Assembly (NCBI RefSeq): GCF_019104745.1
Contig: NZ_JAHRWL010000001.1
Span: 1,283,001-1,347,000 of the forward strand
Source of the DNA: Thalassococcus arenae
GTDB lineage: Bacteria; Pseudomonadota; Alphaproteobacteria; Rhodobacterales; Rhodobacteraceae
Direction: 5' to 3'
DNA length: 64,000 nucleotides
Made by a program: the position numbers and the translations under genes. The notes beneath the pieces were generated by a model. The model ran no database searches. It saw nothing but the letters and a program-made list of their open reading frames with translations, and had not been told where the DNA came from. Below are positions 55,090 to 64,000 of this stretch, piece by piece (the first letter of the stretch is position 1; every line of letters starts with the position of its first letter).

Positions 55090-55122
55090 AAAAAACCCGG
55101 CGCTGGCAAGGCGGCCGGGTTT
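55090..55122 (-). terminator. Rho-independent terminator (msrA)
   Basis: AAACCCGGC (55093-55101) and GCCGGGTTT (55114-55122) form a 9-bp stem. On the minus strand the stem is followed by a T-run (T6, complement of 55090-55095). It sits 86 bp past the msrA stop and upstream of tupB, insulating the two. Confidence 0.85.
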
Positions 55123-55207
55123 CGGGGTGGTCAATCTGTCCTGTTGGGGCGGCATTCGGGACGGATTGCTGGACAAGCCGTCCCCGGCCATGCGCGAATC
55201 GCCGGTG

Positions 55208-55855
55208 TCAGCTTCCGGCGAATGGCGCGGCGTCGCCCCACAGCTGGCGCACCCGCTGGTCGCGGCCGCACGCCTCGCGATACCGCTTGTAGGCATCGCT
55301 CTGCCTGATCGCACCGAACCGGGTGAGAACCCTGGAACTGCCCTTGTAGTAATCCTGGTGTTCCGGGCCGGCCAGATAAAACGGCCCGGCATTCAGGATC
55401 GGTGTCACGATCTTGCGGCCCAAATCCTTTTCGGCCCGCGCCTTGGCCGCCTCGGCCGCCTGACGCTGGGCGTTGTCCTGCACGAAAATGGCGGTGCGAT
55501 AGCTTTCGCCGCGGTCGCAGAACTGGCCGCCGGCATCGGTCGGGTCGACCGAGCGGAAGAACAGGTCGTAAAGCTGATCCAGGCCGATCTGGCCGGAATT
55601 GTAGGTGATCCGCACCGCCTCGTAATGGCCGGTGCCGCCACGCACGACCTGCTTGTAGGTCGGATTGGCGACCTTGCCGCCGGTAAAGCCCGACTCGGCG
55701 CCGCGCACGCCGCGCACCTTTTCGAAATCGGCTTCGACGCACCAGAAACAGCCGCCTGCGACGATGATCTCGGCGGCGTCGGCGCGCATGGCATGGATGC
55801 TCAGGCCAAGGGCGATGAGCAGGCTCAGAAACAACGGGCGGACGGTTCGGGTCAT
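55208..55855 (-). CDS. msrA: Peptide methionine sulfoxide reductase MsrA, exported
   Basis: Reduces Met-S-sulfoxide. 215 residues: signal peptide (about 1-27, ending MRADAAE), then IVAGGCFWCVEADFEKVRGV with catalytic Cys36, GGTGHYEAVRITY and QDYY. The signal makes it periplasmic, unlike the E. coli cytosolic enzyme. CAGGAG precedes the ATG at 55855. No msrB nearby. Confidence 0.92.
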   Translation of the reverse strand: MTRTVRPLFLSLLIALGLSIHAMRADAAEIIVAGGCFWCVEADFEKVRGVRGAESGFTGGKVANPTYKQVVRGGTGHYEAVRITYNSGQIGLDQLYDLFFRSVDPTDAGGQFCDRGESYRTAIFVQDNAQRQAAEAAKARAEKDLGRKIVTPILNAGPFYLAGPEHQDYYKGSSRVLTRFGAIRQSDAYKRYREACGRDQRVRQLWGDAAPFAGS

Positions 55856-55988
55856 GGGACACTCCTGTCTGTCGCGCTCAATCTGACGAACGCCACTCAA
55901 CCGGGCAACGGCCGCGATCGAAAATCACCGCAAGGTGACAGGCCGTGAATGCTTTGCAATCCCGAGCAATCCCCCTAGCGTGGCGGTC

Positions 55989-56885
55989 ATGGACAAGGTG
56001 ACGACCCATCAGGCGCAGGATGATGCGCGCAACGAAACGGTGCTGATCTGGGTGAACGGCGCGCTCAAGCCGCGCGCCGAGGCCATGGTCAGCGTCTACG
56101 ATTCCGGCTTCATGCTGGGTGACGGCGTGTGGGAAGGGCTGCGGCTCTACGATGGCCGTTGGGCTTTTCTCGACGAACATATCGACCGGCTGTTCGAGGC
56201 CGCCAAGGCCATCGACCTGGATATCGGCCTGACGCGGGATGACGTGATTTCGGCCTTGTTCGAGACGCAAGAGGCCAATGGCATGACCACCGATGCCCAT
56301 GCGCGTCTTATGGTGACGCGGGGGGTCAAGATACGGCCGTTCCAGCATCCGTCGCTGTCGCGGTCCGGGCCGACGATGGTCATCATCATGGAGCATTCGC
56401 AACCGAAGATCCCGCGCCCGATCCGCCTGGCCACGGTGCCGCATCTGCGCGGGTTGCCGATGACCCAGGACCCCAAGCTGAACAGCCATTCCAAGCTGAA
56501 CTGCATCCTCGCCTGCATCGCCGCCGAAAAGGCCGGCGCGGACGAGGCGTTGATGCTGGACTTGCATGGCTTCGTGAACACCACCAATGCCTGCAACTTC
56601 TTCATCGTGCGCAAGGGTGAGGTTTGGACCTCGACCGGCGACTACTGCATGAACGGGATCACCCGCCAGAAGGTGATCGACCTGTGCCGTGCCAACGGCA
56701 TCCCGGCTTTCGAGCGGAATTTCAGCCTGGTCGACACATATTCCGCCGACGAGGCGTTCCTGACCGGCACCTTCGGCGCCCAGACCCCGGTGGGCGAAAT
56801 CGACGGGCGGTGCATCGGCGACGGGCAGATGGGGCCGGTGACGGCGCGGCTGCGCGATCTCTACAAGGCGCTGGTTGCGGCATGA
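55989..56885 (+). CDS. Class IV aminotransferase (branched-chain/D-amino acid type)
   Basis: 298 residues with VSVYDSGFMLGDGVWEGLRLY, RLMVTRGV, PLP-Lys region KLNSHSKLNCILACIAAEKAGADEALMLD and FLTGTFGAQTPVGEIDGR, typical of PLP fold-type IV enzymes. Substrate not predictable. Start at ATG 55989. ATGA overlap with the next gene suggests a joint function. Confidence 0.87.
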   Translation: MDKVTTHQAQDDARNETVLIWVNGALKPRAEAMVSVYDSGFMLGDGVWEGLRLYDGRWAFLDEHIDRLFEAAKAIDLDIGLTRDDVISALFETQEANGMTTDAHARLMVTRGVKIRPFQHPSLSRSGPTMVIIMEHSQPKIPRPIRLATVPHLRGLPMTQDPKLNSHSKLNCILACIAAEKAGADEALMLDLHGFVNTTNACNFFIVRKGEVWTSTGDYCMNGITRQKVIDLCRANGIPAFERNFSLVDTYSADEAFLTGTFGAQTPVGEIDGRCIGDGQMGPVTARLRDLYKALVAA

Positions 56886-57598
56886 GGATCGCGATGTGGT
56901 CGGGGCCGCGCAACCTGTCGACGGCCATGATGTACGCCTTTGGCCAACGCGCTGACTGCTATGTCGTCGACGAGCCGTTTTACGGCCCCTATTTGCGTCG
57001 CACGGGGCTGGCCCACCCGATGCGCGACGCGATCCTGGCCAGCCGACCGGAAAGCGCGGATGTGGTGGAACAGAGCCTGCTGGGGCCGATACCCGACGGC
57101 AAGCGACACGCCTATCACAAGCACATGTGCCAGCACATGATCCCCGGCATGCCGCTGGGTTGCATGGAAGGATCGGTCAACGTTTTTCTGATCCGCCACC
57201 CGGCGCGCGTGGCGGCCAGCTATGGCGCGCGCTACGACATCGCGGATGCCGATGCCTTGGGGTTCCGGCGGCAGGCGGAACTGTTCGACCATGCTTTGTC
57301 GCTGGGGCAGAGCCCGGTGGTGGTGGACAGCAGCGACATCCGCGCCGATCCGCGACGGATGCTGGGCCTGCTCTGCGCGGCCATCGGGCTGGATTTCGAC
57401 CCCGCGATGCTGTCCTGGCCCAAGGGTGGCCACCCGGCGGATGGTGTCTGGGCGGCGCATTGGTACCGCAGCGTGCATGACAGCACCGGCTTTGCCGGGG
57501 CTGAGGGGGCGCTGCCGGAACTGACCGGCGATATCGCTGCCATAGCGGCAGAGGCATTGCCGCATTACGAGAACCTGGTTGACTGCAAGATCGGTTAA
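56882..57598 (+). CDS. P-loop sulfotransferase-like protein
   Basis: 238 residues: N-terminal MWSGPRNLSTAMMYAFGQR (PAPS-loop-like), DEPFYGPYLRRTG, and VFLIRHPARVAASYGARYD (3'-phosphate-binding-like). Often annotated as a branched-chain aminotransferase-like protein from its neighbour, but the fold is sulfotransferase/P-loop. Substrate unknown. Translationally coupled to the aminotransferase. Confidence 0.78.
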   Translation: MRIAMWSGPRNLSTAMMYAFGQRADCYVVDEPFYGPYLRRTGLAHPMRDAILASRPESADVVEQSLLGPIPDGKRHAYHKHMCQHMIPGMPLGCMEGSVNVFLIRHPARVAASYGARYDIADADALGFRRQAELFDHALSLGQSPVVVDSSDIRADPRRMLGLLCAAIGLDFDPAMLSWPKGGHPADGVWAAHWYRSVHDSTGFAGAEGALPELTGDIAAIAAEALPHYENLVDCKIG

Positions 57599-57908
57599 AA
57601 AGCAGCTTTCGTAGGCCAAGTTCGGATCAAAGCATCTGTATGACGAGACACAACATTGAGTAAGTTCAAGGTCTGTCAACACCAAATATGTGTCAGTTTC
57701 TCGAAGAAACCTCTGGACTCCTTACTCATGACTCGGAATCAATAGGGCGCCTGTTGCAGCAGGCGCCCATGACTGCCGAGGACGGCAGCCTGTCAGTTAC
57801 GACTCCGTGACATTCACGGATTTGACCGGCTTCGTCAAGTATGCCTCGGCGTCCTCGCACGCTCCGACAATAATGCCGGGGCGGCACTTGGTGTATGGGA
57901 GCACAACG
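57599..57908. other. Gene-poor stretch with two inverted repeats
   Basis: No convincing gene. Contains GGGCGCCTG-ttgcag-CAGGCGCCC (57745-57768, perfect 9-bp stem) and CTGCCG-agga-CGGCAG (57773-57788). The first 150 bp looks less GC-rich than its surroundings. The stems may end the upstream transcript, though no T-run follows. An upstream in-frame GTG at 57807 for the DUF1508 gene is not supported. Confidence 0.5.
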
Positions 57909-58088
57909 ATGTATTTCGTTCTGTTTTTGGATACCCGCGGTCAATGGCGTTGGACACTCAAAGCCTCGAACCACGAGCCGATCGCGATGTCATCCGAGTC
58001 CTACGTCCGCAAGGCGGACGCTCAGTACAGCATCAGCCTAGTTAAATCGGCGCACAACGCTCCGGTTTATGACGTGGCTACCACATAG
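57909..58088 (+). CDS. Small DUF1508 (YegP-like) protein
   Basis: 59 residues, MYFVLFLDTRGQWRWTLKAS then IAMSSESYVRKADAQYSISLVK, one copy of the DUF1508 beta-alpha module (YFVL...W.WRLKA...I..SE.Y..K..A...I..VK). Function unknown. GGGAG 7 bp before the ATG. Followed by a hairpin terminator. Flanked by a gene-poor stretch, so possibly acquired. Confidence 0.72.
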   Translation: MYFVLFLDTRGQWRWTLKASNHEPIAMSSESYVRKADAQYSISLVKSAHNAPVYDVATT

Positions 58089-58097
58089 ACTTTGGGG

Positions 58098-58117
58098 CGG
58101 GCGGGAAACCGCCCGTT

Positions 58118-58120
<3 letters not shown>
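58098..58120 (+). terminator. Hairpin terminator after the DUF1508 gene
   Basis: CGGGCGG-gaaa-CCGCCCG with a GNRA tetraloop, followed by TTTCATTTC on the plus strand. In the minus direction (argG) no T-run follows. Confidence 0.7.
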
Positions 58121-59344
<1,224 letters not shown>

Positions 59345-59463
59345 GGGATGTCTCCTTGCTAAGGATGGACGCGGCGTAGCGGGTTTTCGGAGCGGGGGCA
59401 AGGATGCCCGGTTGACCACGCGGGGCGGCGTGTTAGCCATGCGGGGCAGTCAGGAGGAACGCG

Positions 59464-60228
59464 ATGAAAGGCTGGCAGATCTTCGTGCATTCGGTGCGGT
59501 TGGTGCTGAACAACCTGGGCGATGCGTTGCGGGTATCGGCGGTTCTGTACGCGGTGCAGGCTGCCGTGCAGATCGTGCTGTTCCTGAACCCGCCGGGTGT
59601 GATGGAGATGGATGTCGTCGCCAATGGCGAACCGATGCAGATGATGGACCCCGGCGATGCCTTGCGCGTGCTGGCGCTGCAGATCGTCGGGATCGTGGCC
59701 AGCCTGTGGATCGCCGTGGCCTGGCACCGCTATGTGCTGGCGGGCGAATACCCCAAGGGCTGGTTGCCGGCCTGGCCGGGATCGAAACTGGCGGGGTACC
59801 TGGGCCGGTCGATCATGATCGGCCTGCTGATCGCGTTGGGGGTGGCGATTCTGTCGATCCCTGTGGGTTTCCTGGCGGTCCTGGTGCCGGGGCTGGGCGT
59901 GCTGACGATTTCGGCACTGATCGGTTTTGGCGCCTTCCTGTTCTTCAAGATGGGCCCGATCCTGCCGGCCGTCGCCCTGGGCGAGCCGATCCGGCTGAGC
60001 GAAGCGTGGAACGCCACGCGCGGACAGGACAGCGCGATCCTGACGCTGGCCTTGATCGTCATCGCCGGATCGCTTCTGGTTCAGGCCCCGACGCTGCTGG
60101 CGGGAACCGGCACGCCGTTCATCACCCTGGTCTACACGCTGGTCACCGGCTGGTTCCTGACGCTGATCGGCGCATCGATGCTGACCACGCTTTACGGCCA
60201 TTTCGTGCAGGGCCGCCCCATCGACTGA
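59464..60228 (+). CDS. Multi-spanning membrane protein, unknown function
   Basis: 254 residues with about six hydrophobic segments (roughly 24-40, 68-90, 112-133, 136-160, 193-212, 218-240). PKGWLPAWPGSKLAGYLGRSI and LSEAWNATRGQ are loop segments. Topology recalls bacterial YIP1/DUF975-type proteins, but no signature is decisive. 18 bp upstream of the ilvA region, possibly co-transcribed. Confidence 0.75.
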   Translation: MKGWQIFVHSVRLVLNNLGDALRVSAVLYAVQAAVQIVLFLNPPGVMEMDVVANGEPMQMMDPGDALRVLALQIVGIVASLWIAVAWHRYVLAGEYPKGWLPAWPGSKLAGYLGRSIMIGLLIALGVAILSIPVGFLAVLVPGLGVLTISALIGFGAFLFFKMGPILPAVALGEPIRLSEAWNATRGQDSAILTLALIVIAGSLLVQAPTLLAGTGTPFITLVYTLVTGWFLTLIGASMLTTLYGHFVQGRPID

Positions 60229-60261
60229 CTGGACAGCGCGCGGCACTTGCGGCACGTCAGG

Positions 60262-61491
60262 ATGATGACCGAGTTCCAGGATAAGGCCCGCGCCGCCGAA
60301 ACCGCCCTGCGCGACGTGTTCCCGCCCACGCCGCTGCAGCGCAATGCCCATCTGTCCGAGCGTTACGGCGCCGATATCTGGCTGAAACGCGAGGATCTGA
60401 GCCCGGTGCGCAGCTACAAGCTGCGCGGCGCGTTCAACGCGATGTCCAAGCATCCGCAGGCCGATCTGTTCGTCGCCGCCAGCGCCGGCAACCATGCGCA
60501 GGGCGTGGCGTTCATGTGCAAGCAGCTGGGCAAGCGCGGCATGATCTTCATGCCGGTCACGACGCCGCAGCAGAAGATCCAGAAGACCCGGATGTTCGGC
60601 GGCGACCAGATCGAGATCCGCTTGATCGGCGACTATTTCGACGATTGCCTCAAGGCGGCGCAGGCGTTCTGCGAAACCGAGGGCGGGCATTTCCTGTCGC
60701 CCTTCGACGATGACGACGTGATCGTCGGGCAGGCCAGCGTGGCGGTGGAAATCGAAGACCAGCTGGGCCGCGCGCCCGATCATCTTGTCGTGCCGGTGGG
60801 CGGCGGCGGCCTGGGGGCGGGGTTGCTGGGCTATTTCGGCAATGACAGCCTCTATACCTTTGTCGAACCGGCGGGTGGGGCCTGCTTGCGCGCGGCGCTG
60901 GAGGCGGGCAAACCGGTGCGCCTGCCCAAGGTCAACACCTTTGCCGATGGCGCCGCCGTGGCGCGCATCGGTGAACGGCCGTTCCAGCGGCTGAAGGATG
61001 TCGGCCTGGCCAATACGCTGACGATCAACGAGGATCGGCTGTGCACCACGATTCTCGAGATGCTGAACGTCGAGGGGATCGTGCTGGAACCGGCGGGCGC
61101 GCTTTCGGTCGACGCGCTCAAGGATCTGGGCCGGTCGATCGCGGGCCGCACCGTGGTCTGCATCACGTCTGGCGGCAATTTCGATTTCGAACGCCTGCCC
61201 GAGGTCAAGGAACGCGCGCTGCGCTATTCCGGGGTGAAGAAGTATTTCATCCTGCGTTTGCCGCAGCGGCCCGGCGCGCTCAGGGATTTCCTGAATTACC
61301 TCGGCCCCGACGACGATATCGCGCGGTTCGAATACCTCAAGAAATCGGCGCGGAACTTCGGATCGGTGCTGATCGGGATCGAAACCAGCGACCCGGCGAA
61401 TTTCGACCGGCTGTTCCGGGCGCTGGATGAAAACGGGTTCACCTACCAGGACATCACGGAGGACGAGACCGTGGCGAATTTCGTGATCTGA
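60262..61491 (+). CDS. ilvA: Threonine ammonia-lyase (threonine dehydratase) with ACT-like domain
   Basis: PLP enzyme making 2-oxobutanoate for isoleucine. 409 residues: RSYKLRGAFNAMSK with PLP Lys53, AASAGNHAQGVAF, VPVGGGGLGAGLL, and a single C-terminal ACT-like domain (about 325-409, YFILRLPQRPGALRDFL), shorter than E. coli IlvA. Start ambiguous between ATG 60262 and 60265. Confidence 0.92.
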   Translation: MMTEFQDKARAAETALRDVFPPTPLQRNAHLSERYGADIWLKREDLSPVRSYKLRGAFNAMSKHPQADLFVAASAGNHAQGVAFMCKQLGKRGMIFMPVTTPQQKIQKTRMFGGDQIEIRLIGDYFDDCLKAAQAFCETEGGHFLSPFDDDDVIVGQASVAVEIEDQLGRAPDHLVVPVGGGGLGAGLLGYFGNDSLYTFVEPAGGACLRAALEAGKPVRLPKVNTFADGAAVARIGERPFQRLKDVGLANTLTINEDRLCTTILEMLNVEGIVLEPAGALSVDALKDLGRSIAGRTVVCITSGGNFDFERLPEVKERALRYSGVKKYFILRLPQRPGALRDFLNYLGPDDDIARFEYLKKSARNFGSVLIGIETSDPANFDRLFRALDENGFTYQDITEDETVANFVI

Positions 61492-62306
61492 TGTTCGACG
61501 GCAAGACCGCCATCGTGACCGGGGCCGGACAGGGGATCGGCAAGGCGATCGCCCGGCGTCTCGCCGGGCAGGGCATGAAGGTGGTCGTGGCGGATATCGA
61601 CCCTGTTTCCGCGCAAAAAGTGGCGGACGAGATCGGTGGCCTGGCCGTTTCCGGTGATCTGAGGCGGGCTGACGCGGTTGACGCGCTGGTCGCCACGGCA
61701 CGCGCCCGGTACGGCAGGATCGACATGCTGGTGTCCAATGCGGGCTTTGCCCGGGGCGATGGCGGCCACGCCGCCGCAGCACCCGATGAGCTTTGGCAGG
61801 ACAGTTGGGATTTGCATGTCATGGCGCATGTGCGCGCCGCGCGGTTGCTGCTGCCCGAGATGATCGAACGGGGTTCGGGTTGGCTGGTCAACATCGCCTC
61901 GGCCGCGGGGCTGCTGAGCCAGATCGAGGATGCCGCCTATTCGGCGACCAAGCATGCCGCCGTCAGCCTTGCGCAATCGCTGGCCATCAGCCACGGCGAT
62001 CAGGGTATCCGGGTCTCGGTCGTCTGCCCGCAATACGTCGCGACGCCGCTTCTGGGCTACGCCGACGGCGCGCCGCAGGGCCGACCGCATGACCGGGTGA
62101 TTCTGCCGGACGATGTCGCCGGGGCGTTGATGGACGGCCTGGCCGAAAACCGGTTCCTGATCCTTCCGCATCCCGAGGTGGCCGGGTACATGCGGTTGCG
62201 CGGTGTGGACATGGAGGCGTGGATCAAGGCGATGCGGAAGCTGCGCAAGGCCGCGCTTGCCGACGGAGTGCCCGACAACCTTTCCCAGCTGCACCGGCGG
62301 ATCTAG
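61491..62306 (+). CDS. Short-chain dehydrogenase/reductase
   Basis: 271 residues: TGAGQGIGKAIARRL (TGX3GXG), DLRRADAVD, NAG at VSNAGFARGDG, Ser then YSATKHAA (catalytic Tyr and Lys). Asp after the second strand favours NAD(H). Substrate unknown. Overlaps the ilvA stop by one base and shares stop-codon bases with the Hpt gene (CTAG, 62303-62306). Confidence 0.88.
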   Translation: MFDGKTAIVTGAGQGIGKAIARRLAGQGMKVVVADIDPVSAQKVADEIGGLAVSGDLRRADAVDALVATARARYGRIDMLVSNAGFARGDGGHAAAAPDELWQDSWDLHVMAHVRAARLLLPEMIERGSGWLVNIASAAGLLSQIEDAAYSATKHAAVSLAQSLAISHGDQGIRVSVVCPQYVATPLLGYADGAPQGRPHDRVILPDDVAGALMDGLAENRFLILPHPEVAGYMRLRGVDMEAWIKAMRKLRKAALADGVPDNLSQLHRRI

Positions 62307-62626
62307 GCGGCAAGGCGATTGGCCAGATCGGCGAAGAACAGGGATCGTGACTCGGCGAAAACGGTGGCGACCTGCGCCGCGACCCGGCCGGGATCGGTGT
62401 CCGGCCGGCATTCCGCATCGGCGCAAAGCGACGCCAAGGCCGCGAAACCGAGATTCAGCGCCGAACCCTTCAGGAAATGCATCTGGTCACGAAACGCATC
62501 GGTGTCTTCCGGCTGCAACCCGCCGATCGCGTTGTCGACTTCGGCAAGGAACAGATCGACCACCTCGTCGAAATCGGCGCCGCCGATTTCGTCCCTCAGT
62601 TCGCGCACGCGGTTCCAATCGATCAT
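62303..62626 (-). CDS. Histidine phosphotransfer (Hpt) protein
   Basis: 107 residues, a lone Hpt domain with HFLKGSALNLGF (phospho-acceptor His50) in a four-helix frame. Start at ATG 62626 with GGAGG before it. Divergent from the REC-PP2C gene, so it may pass phosphate to or from that receiver. Confidence 0.87.
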   Translation of the reverse strand: MIDWNRVRELRDEIGGADFDEVVDLFLAEVDNAIGGLQPEDTDAFRDQMHFLKGSALNLGFAALASLCADAECRPDTDPGRVAAQVATVFAESRSLFFADLANRLAA

Positions 62627-62778
62627 GGCCGACCTCCTGCGGGAACCCTCCTTCAAAGGTCTGAAGAAATGATTTCCCTGTCCGGCCGAAATGCGTGGCA
62701 TTCGAATGTTCAGGGGCTGTTAGCAGTTCTTCAACAGCATCACCCCGTTGATCACGGCACCAACAAAGGCGATTCGGC

Positions 62779-64000
62779 GTGCAAGTTGTTTCGGAAAATC
62801 ACTCCGATCCGGTGTCGGCGGGCGGCGCGGTCCGGCGAATCCTTGTCGTCGACGACAGCCGACTGCAACTGCGGATCCTGTCCAGCATGCTCGAAAAATG
62901 GGGTTTCGAGGTCATTCAAGCCGATTCGGGCCGGCAAGCGCTCGACCTCTGCCGGCAATCGCCTCCGGATATCGTCCTTTCGGATTGGATCATGCCGGGA
63001 ATGACGGGGCTGGACCTGTGCCAGGCCTTTCGCGCGCGGTCGGTGGGGAATTTCGGCTATTTCATCCTGCTGACTTCGAAATCCGACAAGGAAGACATCG
63101 CTCGTGGTCTGGATGCGGGCGCCGACGATTTCCTGACCAAGCCGGTCAATCCCGCGGAATTGCGTGCGCGGATCAACGCTGGCGCCCGGATCGTGTCGAT
63201 GGAACGCGAATTGTCCGACCAGAAGCGGGTTGTGCAGGATACGCTTGACGAATTGCGCGTCGTGCACGCGGCAATCGACAAGGATTTGCAACAGGCCCGC
63301 AAGATCCAGCAATCGCTCATCCCGGCCCGCAGCCAGGTCGTCGGATCGTCCCGCATCAGCTTGATGGTGCATCCCTGCGGTCATGTCGGTGGCGATCTTG
63401 TGGGTGTCTTCGCTCAGGATGACGACCAACTGGGCCTGTATTCCATCGACGTTTCCGGTCATGGCATCACATCGGCGATGGTAACGGCGCGGATCGCCGG
63501 ATACCTGTCGAACACGTTTCACGATCAGAACCTCGCGCTGGAACCGGGCGCGGATGGCCAATATGCGCTGCGCCAGCCCGAAGCCACGGCCCGGTTGCTG
63601 AATCAGAGGCTGGCCGCCGACCGCGGCGTCGAACAGTATTTCACCATGGCCTATGCAACCATCGACAGCGAAAGCGGATCGGTCAGGATGGTTCAGGCCG
63701 GTCATCCACCACCGCTCTTGCTGCGTCACGACGGGTCGTTCGCGTTTCTCGGCAATGGCGGGTTGCCGATCGGACTGGTCGACGAGGTCAGCCATGACAG
63801 GGTCGAATTCGATCTCGGACCCGGGGACAAGCTGATCCTCTACTCGGACGGCTTTACCGAGGCGGAAATGCGCGGTGGCGGAATGCTGGGAGAAGACGGT
63901 CTTGTCGATCTCGTGCGCGCGGCGGCCGCCGTCGCGCAGGGCGTCGAGATGCTCGAGGACATGTTCTGGCGGCTGACATCGGCGATGCGCGACGGCGGCC
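62779..64000 (+). CDS. Response regulator with PP2C/SpoIIE (RsbU-like) phosphatase (partial)
   Basis: Runs off the right edge; 407 codons visible. Starts at GTG 62779, because an in-frame stop at 62749-62751 excludes an earlier start. N-terminal receiver (about 20-135) with DD at 25-26, Asp69 and Lys121. A coiled linker (145-185, DLQQARKIQQSLIP) leads into the PP2C domain with GGDLVG (204-209), DVSGHG (224-229), AGHPPPLL and LYSDGFTEA. Architecture of partner-switching phosphatases that act on anti-sigma antagonists. Confidence 0.9.
   Translation, partial: MQVVSENHSDPVSAGGAVRRILVVDDSRLQLRILSSMLEKWGFEVIQADSGRQALDLCRQSPPDIVLSDWIMPGMTGLDLCQAFRARSVGNFGYFILLTSKSDKEDIARGLDAGADDFLTKPVNPAELRARINAGARIVSMERELSDQKRVVQDTLDELRVVHAAIDKDLQQARKIQQSLIPARSQVVGSSRISLMVHPCGHVGGDLVGVFAQDDDQLGLYSIDVSGHGITSAMVTARIAGYLSNTFHDQNLALEPGADGQYALRQPEATARLLNQRLAADRGVEQYFTMAYATIDSESGSVRMVQAGHPPPLLLRHDGSFAFLGNGGLPIGLVDEVSHDRVEFDLGPGDKLILYSDGFTEAEMRGGGMLGEDGLVDLVRAAAAVAQGVEMLEDMFWRLTSAMRDGG

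Noticed and set aside
57726-57974. 82-residue minus-strand ORF in the DUF1508 gap
   Set aside because: It overlaps the recognisable DUF1508 start, has no ribosome site I trust and no family pattern.
59359-61782. 807-residue minus-strand ORF over the membrane-protein gene, ilvA and the start of the SDR
   Set aside because: Antisense shadow; the plus-strand genes have clear motifs and ribosome sites.

Overview
The window is chromosomal DNA from a high-GC alphaproteobacterium, most likely an aerobic anoxygenic phototroph of the Rhodobacterales (Roseobacter/Rhodobacter relatives). The evidence is the crtEDC-tspO-crtBI-crtA-bchIDO arrangement, PpsR-type operators, the maf-aroE-coaE-dnaQ / rho-mnmEG-rsmG-parAB origin neighbourhood with parS sites inside mnmG and rsmG, and a Rhodobacterales-type formate dehydrogenase cluster. 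I saw no tRNA, rRNA, CRISPR array or intact insertion sequence.

Layout. (1) 1-10606: one edge of a photosynthesis gene cluster. It makes carotenoids of the spheroidene/spheroidenone series (crtE partial, crtD, crtC, crtB, crtI, crtA, plus tspO) and inserts Mg into protoporphyrin (bchI, bchD, bchO). Four TGT-N12-ACA operators lie in the crtE/crtD and crtI/crtA divergent promoters. (2) 10640-18001: housekeeping genes, mostly on the minus strand (MFS carrier, Smr, mltA, Tim44-like, fxsA, secB, dnaQ, coaE, aroE, maf). (3) 18002-18523: an AT-rich gap that I read as the probable chromosomal origin. (4) 18524-32172: rho, mnmE, mnmG, rsmG, parA, parB running away from that gap, with two parS sites, then hemW-rdgB-rph facing them, then hrcA-grpE and mutS. 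(5) 32261-38778: malic enzyme, a PfkB kinase, and a convergent histidine kinase / NtrC-like regulator pair.

(6) 38775-55015: a formate dehydrogenase locus. On the minus strand run DUF3305, DUF3306, TorD chaperone, a small Tat-signal protein, FdhA (Cys type), FdhB, cytochrome b FdhC, a WD40-cytochrome c fusion and a 42-residue membrane peptide whose stop overlaps the start of the NtrC-like regulator. On the plus strand, divergent from it, is a polyferredoxin. Next come a short cytochrome c with a TupA-like front half, a tight operon of DUF6494, an Mrp/ApbC ATPase, a biotin/lipoate-ligase-like protein and DUF6505, and finally a tungstate ABC transporter (tupBCA). Together these look like a tungsten (or Mo) formate-oxidising enzyme with its metal supply, chaperones, Fe-S and electron-transfer parts and perhaps its own regulator. 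Several members have no described function and are the best candidates here for a new system.

(7) 55090-64000: periplasmic msrA, an aminotransferase/sulfotransferase-like pair, a small DUF1508 gene in an odd-looking gap, argG, a membrane protein, ilvA, an SDR, and a divergent Hpt protein / REC-PP2C phosphatase pair that runs off the right edge.
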